DNA of 64,000 bases from positions 866,990 through 930,989 of the forward strand of contig OX459109.1 in assembly GCA_949775045.1 (NCBI GenBank). Reading direction: 5' to 3'. The position numbers were made by a program, and so were the translations under genes. Below, one piece after another: positions 25,346 to 51,769 of the stretch. The first letter of the stretch is position 1, and the number at the start of each line of letters is the position of its first letter. Source of the DNA: Metridium senile. Lineage: Eukaryota; Cnidaria; Anthozoa; Actiniaria; Metridiidae. The notes under the pieces are model-generated. The model was not told where the DNA came from and did no database searches. It was given only the letters and a program-made list of their open reading frames with translations.

Positions 25346-26035
25346 AATTGTTTTGACGTATGCACATATGATAACATTGGCGGACGGAGGGGTGGGTGAA
25401 CTGGTTGACGTTTCACCCCCCCCCCCCCCCCTCCTTTTTGCAGTTAAGTCCCGTTTTAGCAAAGAAATGCGGGCACATTATACGATCTTTGAGTTCTTGT
25501 GTCTGCCGTTATCCGCCAAAAGGATATCAAAGTTCACCCCCCTTGACAAATTTCTGGATCCGCCTCTGGATAAACTTGGCAGTATTGAAAGCGGATGGGT
25601 TTTTAATTCTAATACCATAACGATAACGTTTTTGCGAGCCTCTAGTGACGAGCATAGCCGATACTCTCAAGTACCCTCGTATATATATACTTGATAGGAC
25701 AGGGTCAACAAGTTTATAATGTTAAGATGTACGTATATAAGCTAGGTAAGTATCTGGATGTGACGCAGTCTGTTCTCAAGTATCCAGTAAGCAGAATTTA
25801 CCGATCCCGCGTTCATTGTCCTGCCTACCTAGTTCCTGTTGCTACGTCTGACAAGTTAAATATACTGCATGATATACTACCATTGTAAATTTCTCTCTTC
25901 GAGTAAATGCATTCTAAAAGTATATATGAAGAAACAAATCGATTACGAAAAAATGTTCTGAATTCGAGTTTAATTTGTTTCCCGTGCATTCTATATTCCA
26001 CTTGGAAAAATGCCCAATTGTTTGGTGGTCACAAA
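25346..26035. other. Spacer between the 3' flank of gene C and the 5' flank of gene B, no gene seen
   Basis: This is unique-looking sequence with a C14 run near 25420. Short open frames here have no recognisable protein features or codon pattern. Confidence 0.4.
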
Positions 26036-26225
26036 TGACCAAATGTGAAGATATTTGATGGACTATAGCCAATGCAATTAAGATGGTGTAAAATGACCCA
26101 AAAAAGACGATTTTTGATGGACTGTAGCCCATGCAAGAAGGTCAAAAATGACCAAAAATGACGATTTTTGATGGACTATAACCCATGCAAAATTCTAGCC
26201 CATGCAAAACGCTGAAAATAGCAAA
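26036..26225 (-). repeat. Degenerate 54-bp satellite units at the gene C 3' end
   Basis: Three diverged units (GACGATTTTTGATGGACTAT, CCCATGCAA) lie in the same position relative to gene C as the long arrays do relative to genes A and B. Confidence 0.8.
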
Positions 26226-26275
26226 AATATATATGTTGTAAATTACAAAAGAAATAACTACTGTTGTAATTGTCT

Positions 26276-26281
26276 TTTATT
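26276..26281 (-). promoter_or_regulatory. Gene C polyadenylation signal
   Basis: AATAAA on the minus strand is homologous to that of genes A and B but pushed 326 bp from the stop codon by the MITE at 26316-26589. Confidence 0.5.
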
Positions 26282-26315
26282 GAACTAAATCTATTATTTC
26301 TCGTCAAGTCAAGTA

Positions 26316-26589
26316 CAGTAAACACCCGCAAGTTAGAACCTGAAAATTAAGAACCTGTTAGCCTCAAATTTGTCATTTATATGTTATTATATTTAGCATG
26401 TCATTTAGCATTGACCTAAATTCTTACCCATTCGCATACATTTATTTTTTTATTTACATACAGGTCAATGCATTTGCACTTGACTCTTTTTTAACATAAG
26501 AAAAATTGTTTTAACTACAATTTTAACAAGAACCTGTTTAGGCTAACTCCAAAAAATGCCGGTACGTTCTTACTTGCGGGTGTTTACTG
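26316..26589. mobile_element. 274-bp TA-flanked MITE in the gene C 3' UTR
   Basis: Inverted ends CAGTAAACACCCGCAAGT are near-perfect over at least 18 bp, and the element is flanked by TA on both sides (26314-26315, 26590-26591). Genes A and B have an uninterrupted single TA at this point. The TA target duplication and the CAGT end fit a Tc1/mariner-type non-autonomous element. No protein is encoded. Confidence 0.9.
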
Positions 26590-26606
26590 TATCGGTCTTC
26601 ATCTGC

Positions 26607-42446
<15,840 letters not shown>

Positions 42447-42770
42447 TTCTGCTTGAAGACTCTTGCTCGTTACTGCGCGCTGTTGACTTTTAAGAAGTTC
42501 TTTTTGGTAACTAAATACAAACAAGCATAATTGGCAGCGGAAGAAGTAAAAAGGTCAGAGCTGAACACTTAATAAATCAAACTCTAAGTGGTTGGAAAAA
42601 ACCCGGATTATCTGAAAAGGCAAGATAAAAATGCGTTTGAACCACTTCTTCCCAACAATGTTCATTGGCTTCTATCTATTCAGGCAGCTGTAGTGGACTC
42701 CAAAACATGCATGACTGACTACAGTCATATTTCGGACATATTCGGGTTCCAGTGTTTAAATTGTACGTGT
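42447..42770 (-). promoter_or_regulatory. Conserved 5' flank of gene C
   Basis: It is nearly identical to the 5' flank of gene B, including CCAAT at 42530-42534. Similarity stops near 42770, marking the upstream edge of the duplication. A diverged copy of its GCATAATTGGCAGCG segment recurs near 43372. Confidence 0.45.
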
Positions 42771-43570
42771 GTGCGTTGAAGTGCTTTTATAACCCCTATA
42801 ATTTGGAAAAATAGGAGAAATCTCCAAGCCTCCAATAAATAATTACCGTTTTCATAATTTGTTTGAAGCAATTGGGAATATTTTACAGAGTTTTAAATAT
42901 TACTGTGGCCACGCCCTGACCGGGATTTTTGGGTCTGGGTCGAATCACTGGAAATGACGTCAAAGATTACCAGGTAAAACTGTCAAAATCAACTTTGAGA
43001 ATAAACAAAGAAGTAATATAAACTGAAATATACTTTCTAAAACCGTGTTCGACTTGTATTGCGTCTGACAACTTCAACAAGTCGCTTTAGAACGCATACT
43101 AAAGCTCAGAGTAATTTTTGACGTCATGGAAAAACTCTCGACCTAGTTCTCCCAACTCACGTGCTACCTGGCACAGGAACTCCAAAACGGCACTTTCAGG
43201 CCTGTATAACTCGGCCAATATTTATCCAAATGACCTGGGACATATATCATTTACATTCTCTCGATGTCTAGAATTTGATGAAATGTATGATAAACTTGGC
43301 ACTGAGTATTGAAACCGGATAGCTTTCTTATTTAAATAAGTTCTAGCTTTAAAGTTAAAATAGTTTGCGAGCATAATTGGCAGCGAAGATGTGAGGAGGT
43401 CAAAACTGAACACTTCAGTTCTCGTGGTTGAATATTGGACATTGATGTGGTTGACAGACCATATGTTCTGAATTCGATTTTGTTTATCGGACATTCTATA
43501 TTCCGATTTGGAAAACGCCAAATAGGTGACGTACAGTGACGTATTTTGTTTTGGTTTTGCCAACCAACTA
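42771..43570. other. Intergenic, no gene recognised
   Basis: Mixed-composition sequence includes two GACGTCA stretches near 42955 and 43120. Short open frames show no family signature. Confidence 0.4.
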
Positions 43571-43576
43571 TTGTTA

Positions 43577-43870
43577 TACACCTATTTCAAAAATCGTTGT
43601 CGCAAACAAAGCCACAGTCCAAACTCTGAAGCCTGCAAAGGATGTCGGTATTTCTTCTATTTTTATCGATTTATTCATAGCATATTTTGGTTGTACGTGT
43701 TTGTGTTATATGACCATAACAAGTTGTTGTTGTGGCGGATATAAATAGAAATATGTCTTTAAAAAACGTGCAATGAACCACAAACTAAGTCCATGTAACC
43801 GACATCCTTTGCAGGCTTCAGAGTGTGTACCTTAGCTTCGGCTGCGACAACGATTATTGAAATAGGTGTA
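43577..43870. mobile_element. 294-bp fold-back MITE, CACCTATTT family
   Basis: The ends TACACCTATTTCAAAAATCG and its near inverse (GATTATTGAAATAGGTGTA) continue into longer arms that include GCCTGCAAAGGATGTCGGT and ACCGACATCCTTTGCAGGC. It is flanked by TA. The outside sequence resembles 46130-46270, which lacks the insert. Confidence 0.75.
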
Positions 43871-44159
43871 TATTAGCATCAAAATACCAACACTTGTAAA
43901 CACTACGCTCAGCTATTGTTTTAATTGGTGGTAACAAGCTCAAGCAAAGCTGGTATCGGCGAATTAGCGCAGTGCACAATAGGTTAACCTAGAACGTGAC
44001 CAAAAAGTCTCATATCTTTATCACGTCTAATATTGAAAGTTGTCTAACCCGAGGCAGTTATATTTGGAGCATAGTTGCATGGCGTCAATACGGTAACGGG
44101 TCAAATATGCTCTTGAATGAAACATCTTTATCTTGATAATATAATGGATCGGAGATGGA

Positions 44160-45330
44160 GTGCCGGAATGATTTTACTTTTTTCTTTAATTCATTTATCT
44201 ATGAATCTTTTAATCCATCTATTAATTCATTCATCCATCCATTTATTGATTAATTCATCCATCCATTTATTTATCATTCTATTCAAGTATTTATTTATCA
44301 TTCTATTCAAGTATTTATTTATTTATCTATTCATTCATCCATCCATTTATCCATCATTCTATTCAAGTATTTATTTATCCATTTAACCTTCATTTTTTAT
44401 TTATCAATCAATCTAATAATTCATCCATCCACTCATCCATCCATTTATTTATCCATATATGCAATCATTCAGCCATCTATTTATTCATCCAACTATCTAT
44501 ATATCCATCCATTCATCTATTAATTAATAAATTCAATAATTCAATCATCCATCCATCAATCTATTCATCCATTTATTCATTCATCTATTCATTAATAAAT
44601 TCAATAATTCAATCATCCATCCATCAATCTATTCATCCATTTATTCATTCATCTATTCATTAATAAATTCAATAATTCAATCATCCATCCATCAATCTAT
44701 TCATCCATTTTTTCATCCATCCATCCATCCATTCACCTATTAATTAATAAATTCAATCATCCATCCATCAATCTATTCATCCATTTATTCATTCATTTAT
44801 TCATTAATAAATTCAATAATTCAATCATCCATCCATCAATCTATTCATCCATTTATTCATTCATTTATTCATTAATAAATTCAATAATTCAATCATCCAT
44901 CCATCAATCTATTCATCCATTTATTCATTCATTTATTCATTAATAAATTCAATAATTCAATCATCCATCCATCAATCTATTCATCCATTTATTCATTCAT
45001 CTATTAATTAATAAATTCAATAATTCAATCATCCATCCATCAATCTATTCATCCATTTATTCATTCATTTATTCATTAATAAATTCAATAATTCAATCAT
45101 CCATCCATCAATCTATTCATCCATTTATTCATTCATCTATTCATTAATAAATTCAATAATTCAATCATCCATCCATCAATCTATTCATCCATTCATTCAT
45201 CTATCCGTTCATTCTGCCTTTTATCTATCAATCAATCAAACTATTTTTTCATCCATCCATCCATCCATTCACCTATTAATTAATAAATTCAATCATCCAT
45301 CCATCTATTCATCAATCTTCATTCATTTAT
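44160..45330. repeat. About 65-70-bp satellite of ATCC/ATTC type
   Basis: Repeated TTCATTAATAAATTCAATAA, TTCAATCATCCATCCATCAA and TCTATTCATCCATTTATTCA blocks form at least eight units, flanked by looser (ATCC)n. Confidence 0.9.
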
Positions 45331-46129
45331 TCATATTTCTGTTAAAATTTAAGGAATGAACTTGGATTGAAGCGGAGTGTGAACTGGACCGGATCAAAGT
45401 TAACACCAATGCTGCTAGAACCAGTCTGAGAAATCTACTGAAAAGTTTAGTTTTAGTTTGTTCCTGTTTCCTTCATACGAAGGCAGGACACCACAACAGC
45501 CAATAATTGGCAGTGGAAGAGGGTTGGATAATGCCGGAAAAGTCTAGTTATAGGTGAAAATAGAAAGAACCATAAAAGTGCCAAGATTAACATATATTAA
45601 AATATTTACCATTTGAAAATTATATTTTAAGACCAGACTGAATAAAACATCTTTATTTCAATAGTGTTATAGTTACCTATTATACAAATATTTTCACCGT
45701 AGTTATTTACAATTAAAACTGGTAGACTCTTTGCACATATTTTAAAATATATTACATTTCCTTTGTCTCTCATCATCAGAGCACTTACAACTGTAGAATA
45801 CGAGTAAACTAAGGGTTGAGGGGTAGGTACTGAAAGGGGGTTGGTTAAGGGGGTTACACCCCCTCTCCCTTCCTTTCTATAGAGTATCAATGATCAATTA
45901 TTACACAAAACTTGAGTTTGAAAATCTACTCCAATAAAATCTTAGGGCGCTGTTACACTGTGAAACAGCTTGTCATGCAATGCCGTTAGAAACAATTTGC
46001 TTACAATAGAGTATTATAAACAGAAGCAATATATTTTGGTACAGACACCATTGCGGTACAAAGTAGAGTTCAGTTTACTGTAAGCAAAACAGCAAACTTT
46101 CAAACCCACATTTTCAAGTATAGGTGGAG

Positions 46130-46275
46130 GTACAGTGACTTATTTTGTTATGGTTTTGTCAACCAACTATTGTTATTAGAACAATTTACAAATTTACAAA
46201 ATCTATTGTGAAAATGGTTGGAAAATTAACATCACAATACCAACACTTGTAAACACTACGCTCACCTATTGCAAG
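46130..46275. repeat. Diverged second copy of the host sequence of the 43577 MITE
   Basis: GTCAACCAACTATTGTTATT and AATACCAACACTTGTAAACA match the two flanks of the element at 43577-43870, with about 60 bp of unrelated sequence between them. Confidence 0.6.
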
Positions 46276-46606
46276 ACAAGTTGACAGTGTAAAAGCGCCA
46301 TTCAATATTTCAAGGCAAGCCGGTTCGCCTTAGATTTCATTAAGTATCACTTGTCCAAATTTCGATCTTTAAAAAGATACCAATCAACACTTAATAATAA
46401 ACCAAGTAAATGGCTATTAAACAAATCTGTTGCTAATCCTATGGAAATGATCCTGCTAATTCAAATTAATTGGAATTTTTAGTGTTTAAAAGTTGAAGCG
46501 TATTAAGCCCTCTTTAGCAAGTGCTGGCAGGAAATGGACTGCAATGCCTCGTTTCCATTCATCATGAATCGTATTTCGTTTCTTTCCTCATTATTTACAT
46601 TCTCAT

Positions 46607-46612
46607 TTTATT
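46607..46612 (-). promoter_or_regulatory. Possible GPCR polyadenylation signal
   Basis: AATAAA on the minus strand lies 251 bp after the GPCR stop codon. The region is T-rich on the plus strand, so chance occurrence is likely. Confidence 0.25.
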
Positions 46613-46862
46613 TTTCATTCTCATTTTTTTCTTTCTCATTTTCATTTTCTCCTCTATGCCATTTCTATTTTTACTTATATTCACATTGATAACATTTCAA
46701 ATTCTTGTGTTATGTTTTTCGTTTTCAACTACAATATTGCTGTCTTTTTTATTCTCATTTTTACTTTGTTTCTTACTACTTCTTTTAATATGTAAAACTC
46801 AAGCCTTTGTTTCAAAATGTCATTTCCGCGATTTCCATGTCGTTCCCATTCATATTTCCCAT

Positions 46863-48098
46863 TCAGTTTTCTTTGAAAAGTGATTCTAATAGATCAAGGG
46901 ATCGATTGCTGTATCTGTGTGGTAAAACCACTGTAAACGACGTTTCGACCCTCGATCCGAGCGGATTTCCGTTGGTCGATTCGAGTGGCTTGCCATCTCG
47001 TAAGATCTTCATCCCCAACGCTTCCGATGCTCCTTGCGCGTGCTCTTTCCAAGTTTTAGGATAAAACCGGATCCTTCTTTTAAAGGCTCTTACAGCTTTA
47101 AGGAAATCCATTTTAAAGAAAGTATACAATACAGGATTGACAAAAGAAGTCGCGAATCGTATAAACATTAGAATGACATCAAGCCAGGCTGGGACTTGTG
47201 AATACCATGATCCTTGAATTTCTAGATCCATCATTAGTCCCCCTATGAAGTAATAGAACCATCCAAAGATGTAGGTTAGCACCATACCGACGTATATGAA
47301 AATGGCTCGGATCTCTTTTTTAAGTCGTTTCTTTCTTTTAGAGGCGTTCTCGTCGATTTGGGCCTCTTGTTGCGAGACGCTATGGTGCTGACGACGAACG
47401 ATAATGTAGATCCTCACATAGGCGTATATAATTATGACCAGTGGTAGAAAAACCAGGATAAATATGTTACAGAGATTGTAGATTACTTCTGCATGTCGAA
47501 TATTTGCTTTTGGGTGTAGCTCTGGATGGTCGAAGTCGATCCACAATAGTTGAATCAGAGTAACTGTTAGTGTAAACAACCAAATACATGGCAGCACGAT
47601 CAAGATGGAGCGCTTAGACATGAGTTCAGTGCTCATTCTATGAACGATAAGAATGTACCGTTCCAATGCTATACAAGATAAATGGAGAATAGTTGAAAGA
47701 CAGATAAATCTACTGCTTAAGTCACTAGCCAAGTATAACCCCCTGTAGCTATTACCAGTTAGCGCACTGCTAATAACCAGTGGAATTACCAGAAATCCTG
47801 CCAAAAAGTCCGAGCAAGCCAAACTTGCCAATGAAAAGTTTGTAGCTGTTTGTAAATAGGCGTGCTTCTGAACTAAGTAGATAACAAACATGTTGGCAAC
47901 GACGATAAACAACGCTAGAATTCCAAGACAGCTAAAAATGACAGCGTACTCAGCGTTTGTAAGTCCCTCACCCATTTGGACTGTAGTTTTGTTGGCGACT
48001 GCGGTCTTGTTGCACAGCGTGGAGTTGAATGAAGAGTTCATTCTCGTGGGCTGTTTTTGATTCGTTTTCTTTGGTAGTCCTTGATTGGTTAATTCCAA
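46863..48098 (-). CDS. Single-exon rhodopsin-class (family A) GPCR
   Basis: An open frame of 411 codons encodes a seven-helix receptor of the plasma membrane; the ligand is unknown. TM1 carries VVANMFVIYLV, TM2 LASLACSDFLAGFLVIPL with the conserved Asp, TM3 ends in ALERYILIVHR (ERY for DRY), TM4 has its Trp, TM5 has Pro and YAYVRIY, TM6 reads TYIFGWFYYF, and TM7 has FVNPVLYTFF (NPxxY). The N terminus has NST and two NKT glycosylation sites. Met20 at 48041 is a plausible alternative start, since codons 1-19 overlap a CCAAT-box cluster. The usual TM3 Cys is missing. The helices fit an intronless invertebrate amine- or melatonin-like receptor group, but I cannot assign a subfamily. It stands alone, with repeats on both sides. 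Confidence 0.9.
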   Translation of the reverse strand: MELTNQGLPKKTNQKQPTRMNSSFNSTLCNKTAVANKTTVQMGEGLTNAEYAVIFSCLGILALFIVVANMFVIYLVQKHAYLQTATNFSLASLACSDFLAGFLVIPLVISSALTGNSYRGLYLASDLSSRFICLSTILHLSCIALERYILIVHRMSTELMSKRSILIVLPCIWLFTLTVTLIQLLWIDFDHPELHPKANIRHAEVIYNLCNIFILVFLPLVIIIYAYVRIYIIVRRQHHSVSQQEAQIDENASKRKKRLKKEIRAIFIYVGMVLTYIFGWFYYFIGGLMMDLEIQGSWYSQVPAWLDVILMFIRFATSFVNPVLYTFFKMDFLKAVRAFKRRIRFYPKTWKEHAQGASEALGMKILRDGKPLESTNGNPLGSRVETSFTVVLPHRYSNRSLDLLESLFKEN

Positions 48099-48229
48099 CT
48101 CAATTCACTTTATGATTGGTTAGCCTTACTCTGATTTGACAAACCCACTCAAAATGATTGGCTGATCCCAGACTTTTCTTGATTGGTCAATTTAAGCTCT
48201 AAATCCGATTGGTTACTTTCCAGCCAATC
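48083..48229 (-). promoter_or_regulatory. CCAAT-box cluster at the GPCR 5' end
   Basis: Five CCAATC on the minus strand (48083-48088, 48114-48119, 48156-48161, 48181-48186, 48207-48212) and one on the plus strand (48224-48229) occur within 147 bp around and upstream of the start codon. CCAAT is the NF-Y site. Spacing is 25-42 bp. Confidence 0.5.
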
Positions 48230-48604
48230 CTGAAATAGAACAAACATAAAATTAGCATGAAAATTAGAGAGTGCAAATACGCACAAAGCGTTTTGAGAAA
48301 AATTAGGAAACTAGAAATTAAAATAATATATTATACAAATAACAGTGGTTGACAGGGGTTTCTACCACTGACAAAATACAATAATTATACATGTGAAAAT
48401 ATCGTTTTTTTGCATAAAAATAGTTTTTGTTTAGTATAACAAACAGAATAATGCATGGACGCTTGGAGATATGGAATTTATCTCGAAGTGAAATCCCATA
48501 TCTCCGCGCCCCCATGTATTATATTCTCTATTCAACTCATTATATTATCGCAGAAATGAAATAAATGAAAGCAGTTGCATTCAAAAAGCCCGATTTCTTT
48601 TTTT

Positions 48605-48648
48605 TGCAATACCGGTTCAATGCTCTTCCAACTGAGCTACGAAGCCAC
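48605..48648 (-). repeat. tRNA-like 5' half (possible SINE or tRNA fragment)
   Basis: The minus strand reads TGGCTTCGTAGCTCAGTTGG followed by AAGAGCATTGAACCGG, an excellent D-arm and A-box of a tRNA. No matching 3' half, B-box or acceptor stem follows; an A-rich run does. It is a fragment or SINE head rather than a working tRNA gene. Confidence 0.45.
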
Positions 48649-48842
48649 ATAATTATGACGGTAGTAGGTCATTTGTGCTACATTGGAATATCAGGAATAT
48701 ATATATCGATTAATATTAATATCGATTAATTTAGGATTAAATCATTAAACTATTATTATCTACGCTGAATTTAAACCCTGTCGTAAAAAGATGTTGACTT
48801 ATCTTTACTGACGTTTCGAGCTTTATATATATACGTATTTAA

Positions 48843-49065
48843 TTAACTAATTTATTCATTAATGGAAACTAGCGAGTAAACTAGTATAGGCTGCGTCGGT
48901 GTTTGATATAAACGGTAAATGGAAACTAGCGAGTAAACTAGTATAGGCTGCGTCGGTGTTTGATATAAATGATAGGTAATATAATGAAATTTCTAACACC
49001 ATAAAAAATGTTGACTTAACTTTACTGACGTTTCGAGCTTTAGCCCTTCGTCGGAACACAGTTTT
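48843..49065. repeat. Short tandem duplication with a GACGTTTCGAGCTTT motif
   Basis: GGAAACTAGCGAGTAAACTA followed by GTATAGGCTGCGTCGGTGTT is duplicated at 48864 and 48917. CTTTACTGACGTTTCGAGCT occurs at about 48810 and 49020. Confidence 0.7.
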
Positions 49066-49499
49066 GTAAAACTAGTATAATCACATATGTCCCCACCTCG
49101 TTCCCAGGGCCCTCTCCCTTTTTCTCCCCACCCAAAAGCGAAGGAAAAGGTTAAAAAACTCTGTGATCGTGGTTAAAATGCCCCAAGATGATCGTTGCAT
49201 GATTATATAGTGGCTTCCTTAAATTAAGTTATTAATTATTTAGTTTATTATTTAGACAACGGATATATTAACGTTATTCCATGCTGATTTTTTTTTTTTT
49301 TTTTTTGCTGTATTTCGTTTACTGTTTTGATGTCTGGATCACTTATTCAATTAATGAAGTAAAACGCCGGCAGGTTCACCGAAAAGAGGATTGATCTGGT
49401 ATTAATCAAGATTGCTTTTACGATTCTGTCCCATCCGTGAGACTAATGAGCTCTCCTACGCAGTCTATAGCTCACCGACAATATTCATATTGCCTAATT

Positions 49500-50160
49500 A
49501 GAGTACTAAAGATAAACACCGTAGAAAACAAGGTTACTTACTGACGTTTAGGACGTTAATCCTTCGTAGGAGTAAAATGGTAACGAATAGAGTACCGAAG
49601 TGATGACGTCACAATTTTTTTTTTTTTAATCTTTTCGTATTCAGACTACTTTCATCATAGAATGCTAGTCAAAATATGGGCTGCCCGAAAATTTGGGATC
49701 ATTTGATTGTGAAACGGCTGAGGTATTTTTTTTTTTTAATGTAAAATTTTGACTAGCATTCTATGATGAAAACTATATGAATTGGAAAAGCTAAAGTGTG
49801 ACGTCACACTTCGGTACTCTATTATGCACCGTATAAAAGAGTGCGTTACTTACTGAAGTTTAGGACGTTAATCCTTCGTAGGAGTAAAAATGGTAACTTA
49901 TACACCGTGTAAAAGAGAGTGTTACTTACTGACGTTTAGGACGTTAATCTTTGTAGGAGTAAAGATGGTAACTTATACACCGTATAAAAGAGAGTGTTAC
50001 TTACTCAAGTTTTGGACTTTAATCCTTCGTCGGAGTTAAAATGGTAACTTATACACCATATGAAAGAGTGTGTTACTTACTGACGTTTAGGACGTTAAAC
50101 CTTCGTTGGAGTAAAAATGGTAACTTATACACCGTATAAAAATATTTAATGTTAATTTAG
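49500..50160. repeat. About 65-70-bp tandem repeat (GACGTTTAGGACGTTAATCC)
   Basis: About five units contain GTTACTTACTGACGTTTAGG, ACGTTAATCCTTCGTAGGAG and GGTAACTTATACACCGTATA. One unit is split by the MITE at 49590-49819. Confidence 0.85.
49590..49819. mobile_element. 230-bp TA-flanked MITE inside a tandem repeat
   Basis: The terminal inverted repeat is GAGTACCGAAGTG(A/T), followed by GACGTCACA. Longer inner arms contain CATAGAATGCTAGTCAAAAT and its inverse. TA lies at both edges (49588-49589, 49820-49821). It interrupts a repeat unit that is intact in the neighbours. Confidence 0.85.
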
Positions 50161-50774
50161 TGAGCAATAAAATTTGATTTGATTTTGATTTGATTTAGTT
50201 AGCCTGAAACTGAGTTCAGACGCATGCATGCAATTATAAATCCATTGTTGGAGTAAAATGGTAACTTCCTCACCGTATATGAAACGTTACTTAATAACGT
50301 TTTTAACGTTTTCTTAGTAAGAATTAAAATGAAATCTACGCACCTTATAGACCGTATAGATCAATGTATTACTTAATAGCTGACCTTTCTATCCTTCAAA
50401 TATTACAACAATTTCCTCACTCATTGTCTCCTTAGAAACATCGATGCATTTCTAAAATTTAAAGTGCTACTTACTGATGTTTTGGACGTTGATTCTTGTC
50501 GGAATAAAGCTTTACAAAAAGCTATTTTTTCACCATTTTGAAGCCATGAATGCGTAATATACTATTGGGATAATAACTCATAATTTCCCCTCCAATTTGA
50601 AGCCCAACAACGCGTAATGTATATGCATTGGGATTAAAACATTTAAAAAGGGTGTTTTTGAGTCTTCGGTTTTGATGGAATTAGTCCAATCTGTGAGTTC
50701 TTTGTCAACCAAGATTATGCGTCAATCTTTTGTTTGTAGTTTATCTCGCTATCATATAGTCTATGTAATCCTGA

Positions 50775-51085
50775 TAAGTAGACAAACCTTTGAGGGGAAT
50801 TAGACGGCAAACTAGAATGTGTTGATATAGACTGTGAATGGCTATTATACTTATAGACGATATATATTTACCACTACTTGCATAAAGGTTAGAGGGGAAT
50901 TAGACGGCAAACTAGAATGTGTTGATATAGACTGTGAATGGCTATTATACTTATAGACGATATATATTTACCACTACTTGCATAAAGGTTAGAGGGGAAT
51001 TAGACGGCAAACTAGAATGTGTTGATATAGACTGTGAATGGCTATTATACTTATATAGACGATATATATTTACCACTACTTGCAT
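50775..51085. repeat. About 105-bp tandem repeat, three units
   Basis: Units start GAGGGGAATTAGACGGCAAA and contain TGTTGATATAGACTGTGAAT; they are nearly identical. Confidence 0.9.
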
Positions 51086-51159
51086 GCATAAAGGTTAGTA
51101 TAAAAAAACCTTCCCCTTACTATACAGGAAACCTATAGAGGAGGCTGTTTTGCAGGCTT

Positions 51160-51480
51160 CATTAAGGTTGTCCAAAGAGACAGTTTTTTCTTAGATGGAT
51201 ATAGGAAATTATAGACATGCACCAATTAAAAAAAGGTTGTCCAAAGCGACAGATTTTTCAAAAAGATTGTCTATGGAGATAGGTCATTCCAAGACGAAAA
51301 GGAATTATTTACATACATCTATTTCAAAAAGGTTGTCCAAGGCGACAGATTTTTCCAAGACGAAAACGGAGGAATTATAGGCATATATACACGTTTTCCA
51401 AAAGGTTGTCCAAGAAGATATAAGTATTCCAATACGGAAAGGAAATTATACACATACACCTATTTTAAAAAGGTTGTCCG
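51160..51480. repeat. Dispersed 60-65-bp repeat, intergenic block
   Basis: About five diverged units of the GGTTGTCCAAGGCGATAGGT family, as found in introns 2 and 16 of the A2M genes. Confidence 0.75.
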
Positions 51481-51769
51481 ATATGAAACAATAATATTTA
51501 CTATGGGAAGGAATCATGAATCAACGTTACACATTCGTGTTCTATTTTGTACCCATAATCCTCTTCTGTATTCGGGCGATTATTTTATATGGCCAACCTT
51601 TTTGAAATGGTTGTAAAGCACTTATAAATCCATGACAATATCAATTGATGAACTTCTCATATATTTAATTATTAGCCTCGTGCACGATGATAAATGATTC
51701 GGTTTAAAAATATTCTATAAAAAGATAAAAATACGGCAATAACAGGCCAAATAACATACTTTTTAAGAA

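Noticed and set aside
48605..48648. Functional tRNA gene
   Set aside because: Only the 5' half with D-arm and A-box is present. No T-arm, B-box or closing acceptor strand follows, so it is listed as a tRNA-like fragment only.
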